This document shows, in pieces, positions 36,607 to 44,958 of a DNA stretch of 64,000 bases. A program made the position numbers and the translations under genes. Numbering within the stretch: the stretch's first letter is position 1; each line of letters opens with the position of its first letter. Under the pieces are notes generated by a model. It saw nothing but the letters and a program-made list of their open reading frames with translations. It was not told where the DNA came from and did no database searches. Source of the DNA: Halochromatium roseum (GTDB lineage: Bacteria > Pseudomonadota > Gammaproteobacteria > Chromatiales > Chromatiaceae); assembly GCF_016653315.1 (NCBI RefSeq), contig NZ_NHSH01000070.1, positions 68,472 to 132,471 of the forward strand, written 5' to 3'.

Positions 36607-36924
36607 GTGTCCGATATCCTGAGTCGACTCTCCGCGGTGTTGGAAGAACGCAAGGGCGCTGACCCTTGCTCCTCCTATGTCGCCAAGCTCTACGAGAAGG
36701 GGCTGGATGCCATCCTGAAGAAGATTGGCGAGGAGGCCACCGAGACCGTGATGGCGGCAAAGGATGGTGATCCGGATAAGCTCGTCTACGAACTGGCCGA
36801 CCTCTGGTTCCATTCGCTGGTGCTGATGGCGGATCAGGGGCTGCATCCGGATGCCGTGCTCGCTGAGCTGGATCGGCGCTTCGGGCTCTCCGGACTGACC
36901 GAGAAGGCCTCAAGGTCGGATTAA
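36607..36924 (+). CDS. hisE: Phosphoribosyl-ATP pyrophosphatase
   Basis: Second step of histidine synthesis: hydrolysis of PR-ATP to PR-AMP by an all-alpha MazG-like fold. The protein is 105 aa from a GTG start with AGAGAGGC upstream. The metal-binding motif [18 protein letters not shown] and [13 protein letters not shown] fit the family. It is not fused to a HisI domain, so a separate HisI is needed and is not present here. A 294-nt gene-poor gap follows, with a TATAGT at 37094 that might be a -10 box for tatA. Confidence 0.95.
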   Translation: MSDILSRLSAVLEERKGADPCSSYVAKLYEKGLDAILKKIGEEATETVMAAKDGDPDKLVYELADLWFHSLVLMADQGLHPDAVLAELDRRFGLSGLTEKASRSD

Positions 36925-37218
36925 CCTGAATCGCACGCAATTCATCAGCCCGGGTGCTGCGGTGCGCCATCAGCCTGAGAGCCGCTGGAGATCCGGCTGA
37001 AGGATAGAGGTTGGCCTGCGGGCGTCGGTCGGATGCATCAGTCGAATGCGTCGTTTGTTGCCCAGAGATATGCACTGCGGCATGGCCATGCGGTATAGTC
37101 GCCGGTCGTGGCGAGAACATGTCAGAGGCGAGCGGCGATCGCCGCCTCGAGTTGTACTCAATGAACAGTTCGGTTGTCCGTGCAGGGCGACCTCAAGGCT
37201 TGGTCCCGGGAGGTTTCG

Positions 37219-37491
37219 ATGGGTGTCGGTGGAATCGGTATTTGGCAACTTTTAATCATCCTCTTGATCGTTGTGCTGCTGTTCGGCACCAAGCGATTAA
37301 AGAGCATTGGCTCAGATCTCGGCAACGCCGTGAAAGGGTTTCGCTCGGCGATGTCGGATGGCGACAAAGCGGATGAGGACGATAAAGACCCAAAGCGTTT
37401 GGACGCAGCGAAGTCTGAGCAGGCGGCTGATGCAACCGGCTCGATGAGCGATTCGGGCTCGGATAAGTCAGCAGATAAGACCAAGGTCTGA
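37219..37491 (+). CDS. tatA: Twin-arginine translocase subunit TatA
   Basis: Pore-forming Tat component, 90 aa. The ATG at 37219 has GGGAGG upstream and gives [20 protein letters not shown]. One transmembrane helix is followed by the FGTKRL hinge, the amphipathic helix [15 protein letters not shown], and an acidic, Ser/Asp-rich tail. tatB follows after 97 bases made largely of repeats. Linkage of his genes to tatABC is common in this bacterial group. Confidence 0.95.
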   Translation: MGVGGIGIWQLLIILLIVVLLFGTKRLKSIGSDLGNAVKGFRSAMSDGDKADEDDKDPKRLDAAKSEQAADATGSMSDSGSDKSADKTKV

Positions 37492-37522
37492 GATGCCGGC
37501 GGCAGTCTGCATCATCGAGCGT

Positions 37523-37570
37523 GCTTGAACAGACGCTTGAGCAGATGCTTGAACAGACGCTTGAACAGAT
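37523..37570 (+). repeat. Four 12-bp tandem units between tatA and tatB
   Basis: GCTTGAACAGAC, GCTTGAGCAGAT, GCTTGAACAGAC and GCTTGAACAGAT stand head to tail, filling half of the spacer. No hairpin or promoter is formed. Slippage is the simplest origin. Confidence 0.9.
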
Positions 37571-37588
37571 TGGATTAGGGCGGATCAG

Positions 37589-37978
37589 ATGTTCGATGTG
37601 GGTGCCTTAGAACTGCTGGTGATCAGCGTGGTTGCGCTGATCGTAGTCGGTCCTGAGCGGCTGCCTAAGCTGGCGCGCGCCGCTGGGCTCTGGGTCGGTC
37701 GAGCGCGGCGTGCCTTCTCTTCGGTGAAGGAGGAGATCGATCGCGAGATCAAGGCAGACGAGCTCAAAGAGATCCTGCGCAAGCAATCCCAAAGCCGGCC
37801 ATTGGATACCATCCTGGAAGAGGCCGTGAGCGGCCAGCCAAGCGCCAAGTCGAGCGGACAGCCCGCTGCTCAGCCTTCTGTCTCGAGTCCTGGTGCGAAA
37901 AGCGCGTCAGACGCTGATCTCGATAACGCCTCAGGCTCGGGCTCGGCAACAACTGATTCCCCCAAGGACCGCGCATGA
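37589..37978 (+). CDS. tatB: Twin-arginine translocase subunit TatB
   Basis: Substrate-receptor partner of TatC, 129 aa. It has the N-terminal helix FDVGALELLVISVVALIVVG, the conserved Glu-Arg-Leu-Pro turn (PERLPKLARAAG), a long amphipathic helix with KEEIDREIKADELKEIL, and a low-complexity Ala/Ser/Gln tail. The tatC ATG is ten bases downstream. Confidence 0.95.
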   Translation: MFDVGALELLVISVVALIVVGPERLPKLARAAGLWVGRARRAFSSVKEEIDREIKADELKEILRKQSQSRPLDTILEEAVSGQPSAKSSGQPAAQPSVSSPGAKSASDADLDNASGSGSATTDSPKDRA

Positions 37979-37988
37979 GTCGCCTCGG

Positions 37989-39215
37989 ATGAGCTTAGCC
38001 TCCCGCGAAAGCACTAAACAGCAGGGCTCCTCGGGGGCCGATGCGCTCGGGCCAGATGGCTTGGGCGGCGAGCAGCCGTTCATCTCCCATCTGGTTGAGC
38101 TGCGCGACCGCCTGATTCGGATGCTGATCGCCATCCTACTGGTGTTCTTGGTCCTGTTCCCGTTCGCGAACGACATCTACACCTTCATCGCTGAGCCGAT
38201 CCGCGCGCAGTTGCCGGCCGGCTCGCAGATGATCGCGACCCAGGTTGCGTCCCCGTTCTTGGCGCCCTTCAAACTGGCATTGGTGGTCGCGATCTTCGTT
38301 GCCATGCCTTATCTGCTCTATCAGTTCTGGGCCTTCATCGCACCCGGGCTGTACACGCATGAGAAGCGGTTGGCGGTGCCGCTGGTGACCTCCAGCATCC
38401 TGCTGTTCTATCTCGGCATGCTGTTTGCGTACTACGCGGTCTTTCCGCTGGTGTTTGGCTTCTTCTCGGCGGTGACGCCCGAGGGCGTCGCGCAGATGCC
38501 CGATATCGCCTTCTATCTCGAGTTCGTACTCAAGCTCTTCTTTGCCTTCGGCATCGCGTTCGAGATCCCGATCGCGACCATTCTGCTCGTGGCGATCGGT
38601 GCGACGACGCCCGCAGCGCTGAAGCAGAAACGTCCTTACGTGATCGTCGGCGTCTTCGTTGCCGGCATGCTGCTGACACCGCCAGATGTGATCAGTCAGA
38701 CGATGCTGGCATTGCCGATGTGGCTGCTGTTCGAAGCAGGGATCTTCTTCTCGCGTTTCGTCCAGCCCAAGGAGAGCGAAGATGAAGGGGCGGGTACGCC
38801 CGATGGTCCCGAGGATGCTCCCAACAGCCCCTTGTTTGCCGGTGATACGGATTGGTCGCCGACCCCGCATCCGTCGCCAGACAACGACCTCAGTACCATG
38901 GTGGGTGATGAGATCGACGGTGGCGATCGCAACGAGCCTGGTCGCTATCGGCCGATGACCGATGACGAGATGGAGGCTGAGCTGGATGCTATCGAGGCCG
39001 AGGAACTCGAGACCTTGGCGCCTAACCCGTTGGCAAGCTCAACGGATGATTCGTCGCAGCTCGAGCTGATCGAAACACTGATCCGCAAGGCGAACGAGCT
39101 GCGGGCATCGGGTGAGGTTGCCCATGCAAAACAGCTCTTGTACCGCGTGCTCGAGGAAGGCAACGCGGATCAGCGCGCGGTTGCTCGCAATATCCTGGTC
39201 GATTTGGATCGGTGA
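37989..39215 (+). CDS. tatC: TatC with a long acidic, FimV-like C-terminal extension
   Basis: Core receptor of the Tat system for twin-arginine signal peptides. The ATG at 37989 gives 408 aa; TatC is normally about 250. Residues 1-27 are a short hydrophilic extension. Residues 28-258 are a full TatC core with SHLVELRDRL, six membrane segments and the conserved periplasmic and cytoplasmic loops. Residues 259-408 are extra: a Pro/Asp/Glu-rich linker (EDEGAGTPDGPEDAPN), an acidic helix (MTDDEMEAELDAIEAEE) and a final part (SGEVAHAKQLLYRVLEEGN through DQRAVARNILVDL) that resembles the C-terminal helical module of FimV. The extension would lie in the cytoplasm. No stop or frameshift separates the parts. 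Confidence 0.93.
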   Translation: MSLASRESTKQQGSSGADALGPDGLGGEQPFISHLVELRDRLIRMLIAILLVFLVLFPFANDIYTFIAEPIRAQLPAGSQMIATQVASPFLAPFKLALVVAIFVAMPYLLYQFWAFIAPGLYTHEKRLAVPLVTSSILLFYLGMLFAYYAVFPLVFGFFSAVTPEGVAQMPDIAFYLEFVLKLFFAFGIAFEIPIATILLVAIGATTPAALKQKRPYVIVGVFVAGMLLTPPDVISQTMLALPMWLLFEAGIFFSRFVQPKESEDEGAGTPDGPEDAPNSPLFAGDTDWSPTPHPSPDNDLSTMVGDEIDGGDRNEPGRYRPMTDDEMEAELDAIEAEELETLAPNPLASSTDDSSQLELIETLIRKANELRASGEVAHAKQLLYRVLEEGNADQRAVARNILVDLDR

Positions 39216-39303
39216 GCGATCCGCTGGCGTTCGATCTAGCTGGGTACTCAGCGGCAACATCGGCAATCCGCGTTGGGACAGGGAGAGTGCGAGTGCTAGT
39301 GCC

Positions 39304-40356
39304 ATGAATCACGACGCGTCAACCGACCCAGACCTGCCTGCTGCGCCCCAGTCGCGTCCTCGAGAAACAGCACGCGCGGCGGCGGGGCCGTCGGGTTGGG
39401 GCAGTCAAAATCGCCTCAAGCAGTTACGCGCTTTTTGCCACGCGGCGCGCGTCGGCAGTATTAGCGTGGCAGCGGAGATGGTCTCACTGAGTCAACCCAC
39501 GGTCTCGTTGCAGATCCAATCGCTCGAGCGCGAGCTCGATACCATCCTCTTTGAACGCCGCGGACCGAAGATCCAGCTCACCCCCGAGGGGGCGCTGCTG
39601 TTCGAGCTGGCGCAGCCGCTGGTGCAAGGTATCGACGGCCTCCAGGAGACCTTCGCGGCGCAGTGTGGTCGGCTCGATCGCGGTCGGCTCGATATCGCCG
39701 CGGGCGAGTCAACCATCCTCTATATCTTGCCAGCGCCGGTGCAGCGCTTTGCCGAGCAGTATCCAGGCATCGAGCTGCAGCTCCACAATGTCACCGGTCG
39801 CGATGGCCTGGCGATGGTGCGGGCCGATGAGGTCGACCTGGCGGTGGGCTCGATGCTCGAGGTGCCGGACGATATCCGCTATATCCCGATCGTGGACTAC
39901 CGGCCGACATTGATCATGCCGCTCGGACACCCGCTGGCGGAGAAGTCCCAGGTCTCGTTGCAGGATATCGCTGAGCATGGCCTGATCCTGCCGCCGCGTC
40001 ATCTGAGCACCTGGCGTTTGGTTGATCTGGTGTTCCGGCAGCAGGGACTAAGCTACCAGGTCCGCCTGGAGGCTGGCGGTTGGGAGGTGATCAAGAAATA
40101 CGTCGCGCTCGGGCTCGGCATCTCGATCGTCACTGATGTCTGTCTCACCGGCGAGGACCCACTGGCACGCCGGCCGTTGGATGCCTATTTCCCGGCGCGC
40201 AGCTATGGCCTGGTGCTGCGGCGAGGCAAGTTCATGTCTGCGAGCAGCAAGCGCTTCCAGGCGCTGATGACCGAGCTGTTCTTGGCCGGCGCCGAGCGCT
40301 CTGATCAGCCACTGGCTGCCGGTGACGACTCGTTCGAGGATGGTCTGCTCGGTTAA
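39304..40356 (+). CDS. LysR-family transcriptional regulator, CysB-like
   Basis: DNA-binding regulator of 350 aa. A 30-40 residue Ala/Pro-rich N-terminus precedes the winged HTH (QLRAFCHAARVGSISVAAEM, then SLSQPTVSLQIQSLERE). The effector domain has the two-lobed LysR fold. GWEVIKKYVALGLGISIV is reminiscent of CysB, so a sulfur-linked inducer is possible but unproven. The start at 39304 lies after a purine-rich stretch; longer frames run into tatC. It precedes dcd by 33 bases and may share its transcript. Confidence 0.88.
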   Translation: MNHDASTDPDLPAAPQSRPRETARAAAGPSGWGSQNRLKQLRAFCHAARVGSISVAAEMVSLSQPTVSLQIQSLERELDTILFERRGPKIQLTPEGALLFELAQPLVQGIDGLQETFAAQCGRLDRGRLDIAAGESTILYILPAPVQRFAEQYPGIELQLHNVTGRDGLAMVRADEVDLAVGSMLEVPDDIRYIPIVDYRPTLIMPLGHPLAEKSQVSLQDIAEHGLILPPRHLSTWRLVDLVFRQQGLSYQVRLEAGGWEVIKKYVALGLGISIVTDVCLTGEDPLARRPLDAYFPARSYGLVLRRGKFMSASSKRFQALMTELFLAGAERSDQPLAAGDDSFEDGLLG

Positions 40357-40389
40357 GATCCCAATCTGTTTCGGTACAACGTCGACACT

Positions 40390-42117
40390 ATGAGTATTAA
40401 ATCCGACCGCTGGATTCGCCGGATGGCGAGCGAGCAGGGCATGATCGAACCCTACATCCCCGGCCAAGTGCGGGAGTCGGAAGGCGGCGGCCGCGTCATC
40501 TCCTACGGCACCTCAAGCTATGGCTACGATATCCGCTGTGCCGATGAGTTCAAGATCTTCACCAACATCAACTCGGCCATCGTCGATCCGAAGAACTTCG
40601 ACTCCTCGAGCTTCGTTGATCTCAAAGCCGATGTTTGCATCATTCCGCCGAATTCATTCGCGCTTGCCAGGACCGTCGAATACTTTCGTATCCCACGCAA
40701 TGTGCTAACGATCTGTCTTGGCAAGAGCACCTATGCCCGTTGCTTTCGCGCTGACACCCGCGTTGCGCTGCTCGACGGTTCTACACCCACCTTAGAGGAG
40801 ATGGCGCTGCGAGCCGAGCAGGGTGAACTCTTTTGGGGTTACAGCATTGGCCAATATGGTCGCGTCATCGCTGCTTTGCTCGAGGCCCCGCGCTATATCG
40901 GCCGCGACTCACTGCTCGAGTTGACGCTGGATAACGGCGAGCAGATTCATTGCACGCCGGACCATGAATTCGTGCTTCGCGACGGGCGCATGCTCCCAGC
41001 CAACGAACTGCGTCCGAACGATTCTCTGATGCCGCTCTATCGGCATCTCGCTCGTGGATACGAGATGGTCTATCAGCCGTCCAATGGCCATCTGTATCCA
41101 ACGCATCGGCTTGCTGACGAATGGAACCTGCGCAATGGACTTTACGAAGATGTGCCCGGGACGCACCGGCATCATAAGGACTTCGACCGCCTTAACAATC
41201 TGCCTTGGAATATCGAGCGCCTAGCAGCGTCTGAGCATATCCGACTGCACAACGCCGAGACCTACGGTGAAGATTTCGATCCTGATGAGCACAGTCAATC
41301 CATTCGTGAGGTCCTGAGCCGGCTCCGAGAAGACCCGAAATGGCGGGAGCACTATTCCTCTGTTCAACGCGAGCGTGCAGAGCGCTTCTGGCATGACGAG
41401 GCCTATCGAGAGGCACGTGAACGCTTGATCCAGACACATTTGGATCGCTGGAAAGACGATGAACGGCGGCGGCAGCAAAGCGAGGCGATGCGCCGGCACT
41501 ATCAAGACCCGGCTGCACGTCTTGCCAGTGCAGCGGCATCTCGACAGGCCTGGGCGACCGATACAGGGGCGCGTCGAATGCAACAGGCTGAGATCGCAGC
41601 ACGCATTAACCGGCGCGATGAGATCGACGCCAAGGTCGTACGCGAGGCTTTGGATGTGACAGGTTCAATCCGAGGCGCGGCTCGGCTCCTCGACTGCGAT
41701 CGTTCGGTATTTCGCCGTTTTCCGGAAGTCATCGCCGCCTTTCGTGGGAAAGGAGCACCAGCGATAAGAGAGTCAGCGGCCGTGTACAACCACAAGATAC
41801 AGGCCATTCGGGCCGTCAAGGGCGACCACGACGTTTACTGCTTGACAGTTCCGGAGGCAGGCAATTTTGCGCTCGCCGCCGGTGTTTTCGTCAGCAATTG
41901 CGGCATCATCGTGAATGTGACCCCGTTGGAGCCCGAGTGGGAGGGACATGTGACGCTCGAGTTCTCGAATACGACGCCTCTGCCGGCCAAGGTTTACGCC
42001 AATGAGGGTGTGGCGCAGATCCTGTTCCTGGAGTCGGACGAGGTCTGCGAGACCTCGTATAAGGATCGCGGTGGAAAGTATCAGGGACAGCGCGGTGTAA
42101 CCTTGCCGAAGCCCTGA
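40390..42117 (+). CDS. dcd: dCTP deaminase precursor interrupted by an intein
   Basis: Dcd deaminates dCTP to dUTP for thymidylate synthesis. The frame is 575 aa. Residues 1-117 and 504-575 join to a normal 189-residue Dcd. The N-extein ends GKSTYAR and the C-extein begins [20 protein letters not shown]. The catalytic glutamate lies in VTLEFSN. In E. coli Dcd the motif G-x-S-S-L-A-R carries active-site Ser and Arg, and the insertion falls directly after the equivalent Arg117. The unspliced product should therefore be inactive. Flanking sequence is uninterrupted and in frame. It is the last plus-strand gene before the polysaccharide locus. Confidence 0.97.
   Translation: MSIKSDRWIRRMASEQGMIEPYIPGQVRESEGGGRVISYGTSSYGYDIRCADEFKIFTNINSAIVDPKNFDSSSFVDLKADVCIIPPNSFALARTVEYFRIPRNVLTICLGKSTYARCFRADTRVALLDGSTPTLEEMALRAEQGELFWGYSIGQYGRVIAALLEAPRYIGRDSLLELTLDNGEQIHCTPDHEFVLRDGRMLPANELRPNDSLMPLYRHLARGYEMVYQPSNGHLYPTHRLADEWNLRNGLYEDVPGTHRHHKDFDRLNNLPWNIERLAASEHIRLHNAETYGEDFDPDEHSQSIREVLSRLREDPKWREHYSSVQRERAERFWHDEAYREARERLIQTHLDRWKDDERRRQQSEAMRRHYQDPAARLASAAASRQAWATDTGARRMQQAEIAARINRRDEIDAKVVREALDVTGSIRGAARLLDCDRSVFRRFPEVIAAFRGKGAPAIRESAAVYNHKIQAIRAVKGDHDVYCLTVPEAGNFALAAGVFVSNCGIIVNVTPLEPEWEGHVTLEFSNTTPLPAKVYANEGVAQILFLESDEVCETSYKDRGGKYQGQRGVTLPKP
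40741..41898 (+). mobile_element. HNH-endonuclease-containing intein in dcd (Cys118 to Asn503)
   Basis: A 386-residue protein intron. Block A begins [13 protein letters not shown] (Cys1). Block B is CTPDHEF, with T189 and H192 in the canonical TxxH spacing. The end is [20 protein letters not shown], with terminal Asn503 followed by Cys504 (+1). The penultimate residue is Ser502, not the usual His, and the block F His position is Gly. Between the splicing blocks, an HNH nuclease with [20 protein letters not shown] then ASEHIRLHN (H261/H262, N269/N270, H283) is followed by four W/Y-D repeats of about 17-20 residues (333-406). A helix-turn-helix ([19 protein letters not shown], 425-443) closes the insert. 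The last two resemble NUMOD-type DNA-binding modules of homing endonucleases. Confidence 0.95.
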
Positions 42118-42230
42118 CAAGATTAGGAGTGTGTGAACACTGTTGCTTCCAGTTTGACTAGCATCAGTCACGGGTTATCCAGTGACCAGGGTGGCGAAGA
42201 GTGCCGTCGGTGTCTTGCTGTGCTTGCCGT

Positions 42231-44177
42231 TCATGGCGCTTCCAATCCGGGCGCCGCTTCAGAACGATAGCGATACAGCCGCCAAACATTGGCCGGATCA
42301 TCACAACCCCCGGCCTCCCAAGCTGCGGCACCATCGACGGCGGTGAAGCGGCCATCGGGGCAACTGTAGAGACTGCGGATCTCGACCGCTTCGAAGCCTG
42401 CGATCTCGGGCGCGGAGAACTTGCGTGCTAGCAGCCAGAAGCCGGTCTGCTGTAGGACTTGCGGGTCTGGCAACGGCGCGATCCGTCCGCGTCCATACTC
42501 CGATGGTCGGGTGATGCCGGGCCATTGGCTGACTGCGAGTTGGGGCTGATAGAAGTTCAGCATCGCCGCGAACTGGTAGCGATCCGCGACCACGGGTTCG
42601 GTTAAGCGTGCGCTGTAGCCAGCCAATTTCTCGAAGCCGCGGGTCTCGCGCATTGCCCGCCCGGGCGCATCGGGCAAGGGCGGGAAGGCGGTGACTGCGT
42701 GCAGCACATAAATGCTGATCAGCACCAGGTTGCCGGCGGCGGCGAGGAGCGCCCAGCCGTCAATACCCAATCCGCGACCAGCCGAGCGTCGCAGCAGCAG
42801 CGCGACGAAAGGTGCGGCGCCGATCAGATAGGGCGCCGCCCAGTTCGCCTCGACCTCGCTGCCGAGCGCGACCAGCGCGAACAGTCCCAAGGGCACCAAA
42901 GCCGCTGCGCCCAGCAGCGAAACAGCGGCCGGGTCGAGCATGTTGGTCGCTCGCACGCTGATCGTTTGATTGCACTCGGGTGTGATACCCGCAAAGCGCC
43001 GACCAAGGTTGCGCGCAAAGCGTCCACCAAGGTTCCGCTCAAGGCGCCACAAAGGATGCCGCCCTGAGTATTTATCTGAGTGCTGACCAGTTGAGTGCTG
43101 ACCAACTGGGCGCTGGCCAGCGAGCAGGTAAGAGCGTCGACCAACGCGCCAAAGAGCGATACCGATCGGCACCAGCAGTAGCCCCCAGAACAGCAGTTGC
43201 TCGCCGAGATAGCCACCGAGGCTGGAGAGCCGCTCGCCCCAGTCTATCGGTTCCGACAGGTCTGGCGTATACGCATGCGCGCCAGTGACTGCGGGCAGGG
43301 CGTCTGCTGCTAGCTGGATCGGTCCGCTATCGGTCGAAAAGCCGTGCCCGAACTGGAACCTGAGGGTCAGCCAGTCGTTCTGCGCGTTCCAAACCAGGTT
43401 TGGCGCGAATACTAGTAGCGCGACTAGCCCACCGAGATAGGGCCAAGGTGTGCGCAGCGCGCGTGGGTCAGCGCGCAGCAGCGCCCAGAGGAAGACCGGG
43501 CCGATCATGACCATGCTGTATTTGCCGAGCAGCCCGAGCCCGGTCGCGAGACCCGCTGTGAGCCAGCGCTTGCGCTGGCCTTGGAGCGCACGGAGGGCTT
43601 CGTGTAAGGCTAGAGGCCAGCACAGCATCAGCACCGTGTCCGGCGTGGTGATGATCCCTGCGACAAGCCCTGGGATGCTGGCGACCGAGAGGATGAGCGC
43701 TAGGAGCAAGCCGTTGCCTGAACTCAGGCCACTGGCGTGATAGAGTCGCCAGAGTACCAACAGCGACAAGCCGCCCAAGGCGACCGCGCCGAGCCGAGCG
43801 GCCAAGGTTGAGCCAGGGGCGAGCCAGGTGCCGACGCCGACCAGGGCGACCCCCGGTGGATGATCAAAGTAGCCCCAGGCCAGTTGGCGCGCCCAGTCGA
43901 AATAGTAGGCCTCATCGCGCGTGACCGGCAGTGAGTCGGCCACCAGCAGCCGCCAAGCCGTGACGCCGAGGATCAGCAGCAGCACCCAAGCGATGCCTGT
44001 ACCCATGCCCATACCCCGTTGAGAGGGATCGATCTGAATCCGGCTTCCGCCCGTGCTTGAGTTCGGGCTAGGGCTTGGGCTAGGCGTTTGACTCGAGCTA
44101 GGATTTTTCCTCGGACTAGGACCAGGACTAGGAGGACTAGGACTCGGACGCTGCTGTGCTCCGCTAGAGCGGCTCAT
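42231..44177 (-). CDS. GT39-family membrane glycosyltransferase (ArnT-like)
   Basis: Predicted polyprenyl-phosphate-sugar transferase of the dolichyl-mannosyltransferase/ArnT superfamily, 648 aa, with about a dozen membrane helices. The first periplasmic loop has the hallmark acidic pair and partner motif, VTRDEAYYFDWARQL and GYFDHPPGVAL. The N-terminus is a 55-residue Pro/Ser tail. The start at 44177 has GAGG just upstream; an internal Met at 44012 would skip the tail. A central hydrophilic segment (VGQHSTGQHS, then RNLGGRFARNLGRRFAG) comes from in-frame tandem repeats. It is last in a six-gene minus-strand set and could modify lipid A or an undecaprenyl-linked glycan. Confidence 0.85.
   Translation of the reverse strand: MSRSSGAQQRPSPSPPSPGPSPRKNPSSSQTPSPSPSPNSSTGGSRIQIDPSQRGMGMGTGIAWVLLLILGVTAWRLLVADSLPVTRDEAYYFDWARQLAWGYFDHPPGVALVGVGTWLAPGSTLAARLGAVALGGLSLLVLWRLYHASGLSSGNGLLLALILSVASIPGLVAGIITTPDTVLMLCWPLALHEALRALQGQRKRWLTAGLATGLGLLGKYSMVMIGPVFLWALLRADPRALRTPWPYLGGLVALLVFAPNLVWNAQNDWLTLRFQFGHGFSTDSGPIQLAADALPAVTGAHAYTPDLSEPIDWGERLSSLGGYLGEQLLFWGLLLVPIGIALWRVGRRSYLLAGQRPVGQHSTGQHSDKYSGRHPLWRLERNLGGRFARNLGRRFAGITPECNQTISVRATNMLDPAAVSLLGAAALVPLGLFALVALGSEVEANWAAPYLIGAAPFVALLLRRSAGRGLGIDGWALLAAAGNLVLISIYVLHAVTAFPPLPDAPGRAMRETRGFEKLAGYSARLTEPVVADRYQFAAMLNFYQPQLAVSQWPGITRPSEYGRGRIAPLPDPQVLQQTGFWLLARKFSAPEIAGFEAVEIRSLYSCPDGRFTAVDGAAAWEAGGCDDPANVWRLYRYRSEAAPGLEAP
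42990..43122 (-). repeat. Two in-frame tandem repeat blocks inside the GT39 gene
   Basis: Three 24-bp units (42990-43013, 43014-43037, 43038-43061) encode an R-N-L-G-x-R-F-A octapeptide with decreasing similarity. Three 15-bp units (43078-43092, 43093-43107, 43108-43122) encode a G-Q-H-S-T-like pentapeptide. Both keep frame and lie in one hydrophilic loop between membrane helices. Confidence 0.85.
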
Positions 44178-44184
44178 AAGCGCC

Positions 44185-44958
44185 TCATGAGCGCTGCCGA
44201 GACGGCACGCAATCGCTCTCGCGCTGGCTGCGTTGGATCAGCGCCTGCAGCCGTTGCTGCTCGTCGACCAGTTCGTCCGGTGGCTTGGGTGAGCGCTTGA
44301 GCATCGTCGCGGCCTGCGCGAGTCCTTGGCAACGGTCGCTGCCGGACTCTTTCAACAGCGCGTGGTAGACCAACGCCGAGGCGCCGTAAATGAAGCCCAG
44401 AGCACTGTCTGGTACCTGCGCGCGCGCCTCTTCGGCGGCCGTTATCAGCTTTTGGTTCTCGCGATCGAGCTTGTTCTCGCGCACCGAGGCGTCGAGCCGA
44501 TTGCGCCGCTCGCTGAGTGTGAGTAAGAGTCCACCATGATAGGAGGCGATTCTCGGCGATGCGCTTGAAGGTTGCAGGTCGAGGGCCTGGCGATAGCCGG
44601 ACTCGGCCTTGTCGAGGAGCTTGCGCGTCCGTCCTCCGGTCGCGGATGCATCCGCCGGGAGTTGAATGGCGAGGCGTAAGCAGGCATCGGCATGGATGGC
44701 GTGCGCTTCGGCGCAGAGGTCGCTGGCCTCGGTGCACTGGATGCGGGCAGCGGCGATGCCTTCCCAGTTGCTAGCGGCAACCAGCGCTTGCAGTTGGCTC
44801 GGGTTAAGACCCGGCCCAGACTCGGTGACGGTTTGGGTCTGACAGCCCACCAGCAGAGCGGACAGGCCAATCAGGCCAATCAGGAGCCGCGTCGCAAGGC
44901 CCCGACCTGATTGGGGTCTCTGCTGACGGCGACCTTGGCACTCTGCGCATGGGTTCAT
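44185..44958 (-). CDS. Predicted outer-membrane lipoprotein, unknown function
   Basis: No family recognised. The 257 aa product begins with a hydrophilic stretch, then a signal helix LLIGLIGLSALL and lipobox LVGC (Cys39), so it should be lipidated and periplasmic. The mature part is helical, with TPR-like spacing (ALVAASNWEGIAAARIQ, AESGYRQALDLQPSSASPRI), and ends Arg/Ser-rich. The ATG at 44958 was chosen because longer frames, up to 45285, run over the PAP2 gene in a Arg/Leu-rich shadow. It overlaps the PAP2 stop by four bases. Context suggests a role in envelope glycan assembly. Confidence 0.75.
   Translation of the reverse strand: MNPCAECQGRRQQRPQSGRGLATRLLIGLIGLSALLVGCQTQTVTESGPGLNPSQLQALVAASNWEGIAAARIQCTEASDLCAEAHAIHADACLRLAIQLPADASATGGRTRKLLDKAESGYRQALDLQPSSASPRIASYHGGLLLTLSERRNRLDASVRENKLDRENQKLITAAEEARAQVPDSALGFIYGASALVYHALLKESGSDRCQGLAQAATMLKRSPKPPDELVDEQQRLQALIQRSQRESDCVPSRQRS

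Noticed and set aside
37523-37570. CRISPR-like array
   Set aside because: Units are 12 bp, directly adjacent with no spacers, and no cas gene is present.
37893-39215. TatC length caused by a frameshift fusion with a neighbour
   Set aside because: The frame is continuous, the TatC core is complete and the extension has its own acidic-linker and helix composition. No neighbouring gene was found that it could have been part of.
40741-41898. Group I or II intron, or insertion sequence, in dcd
   Set aside because: The insert is in frame throughout, begins with Cys and ends with Asn-Cys, and contains protein splicing motifs; no transposase or intron RNA signature was seen.
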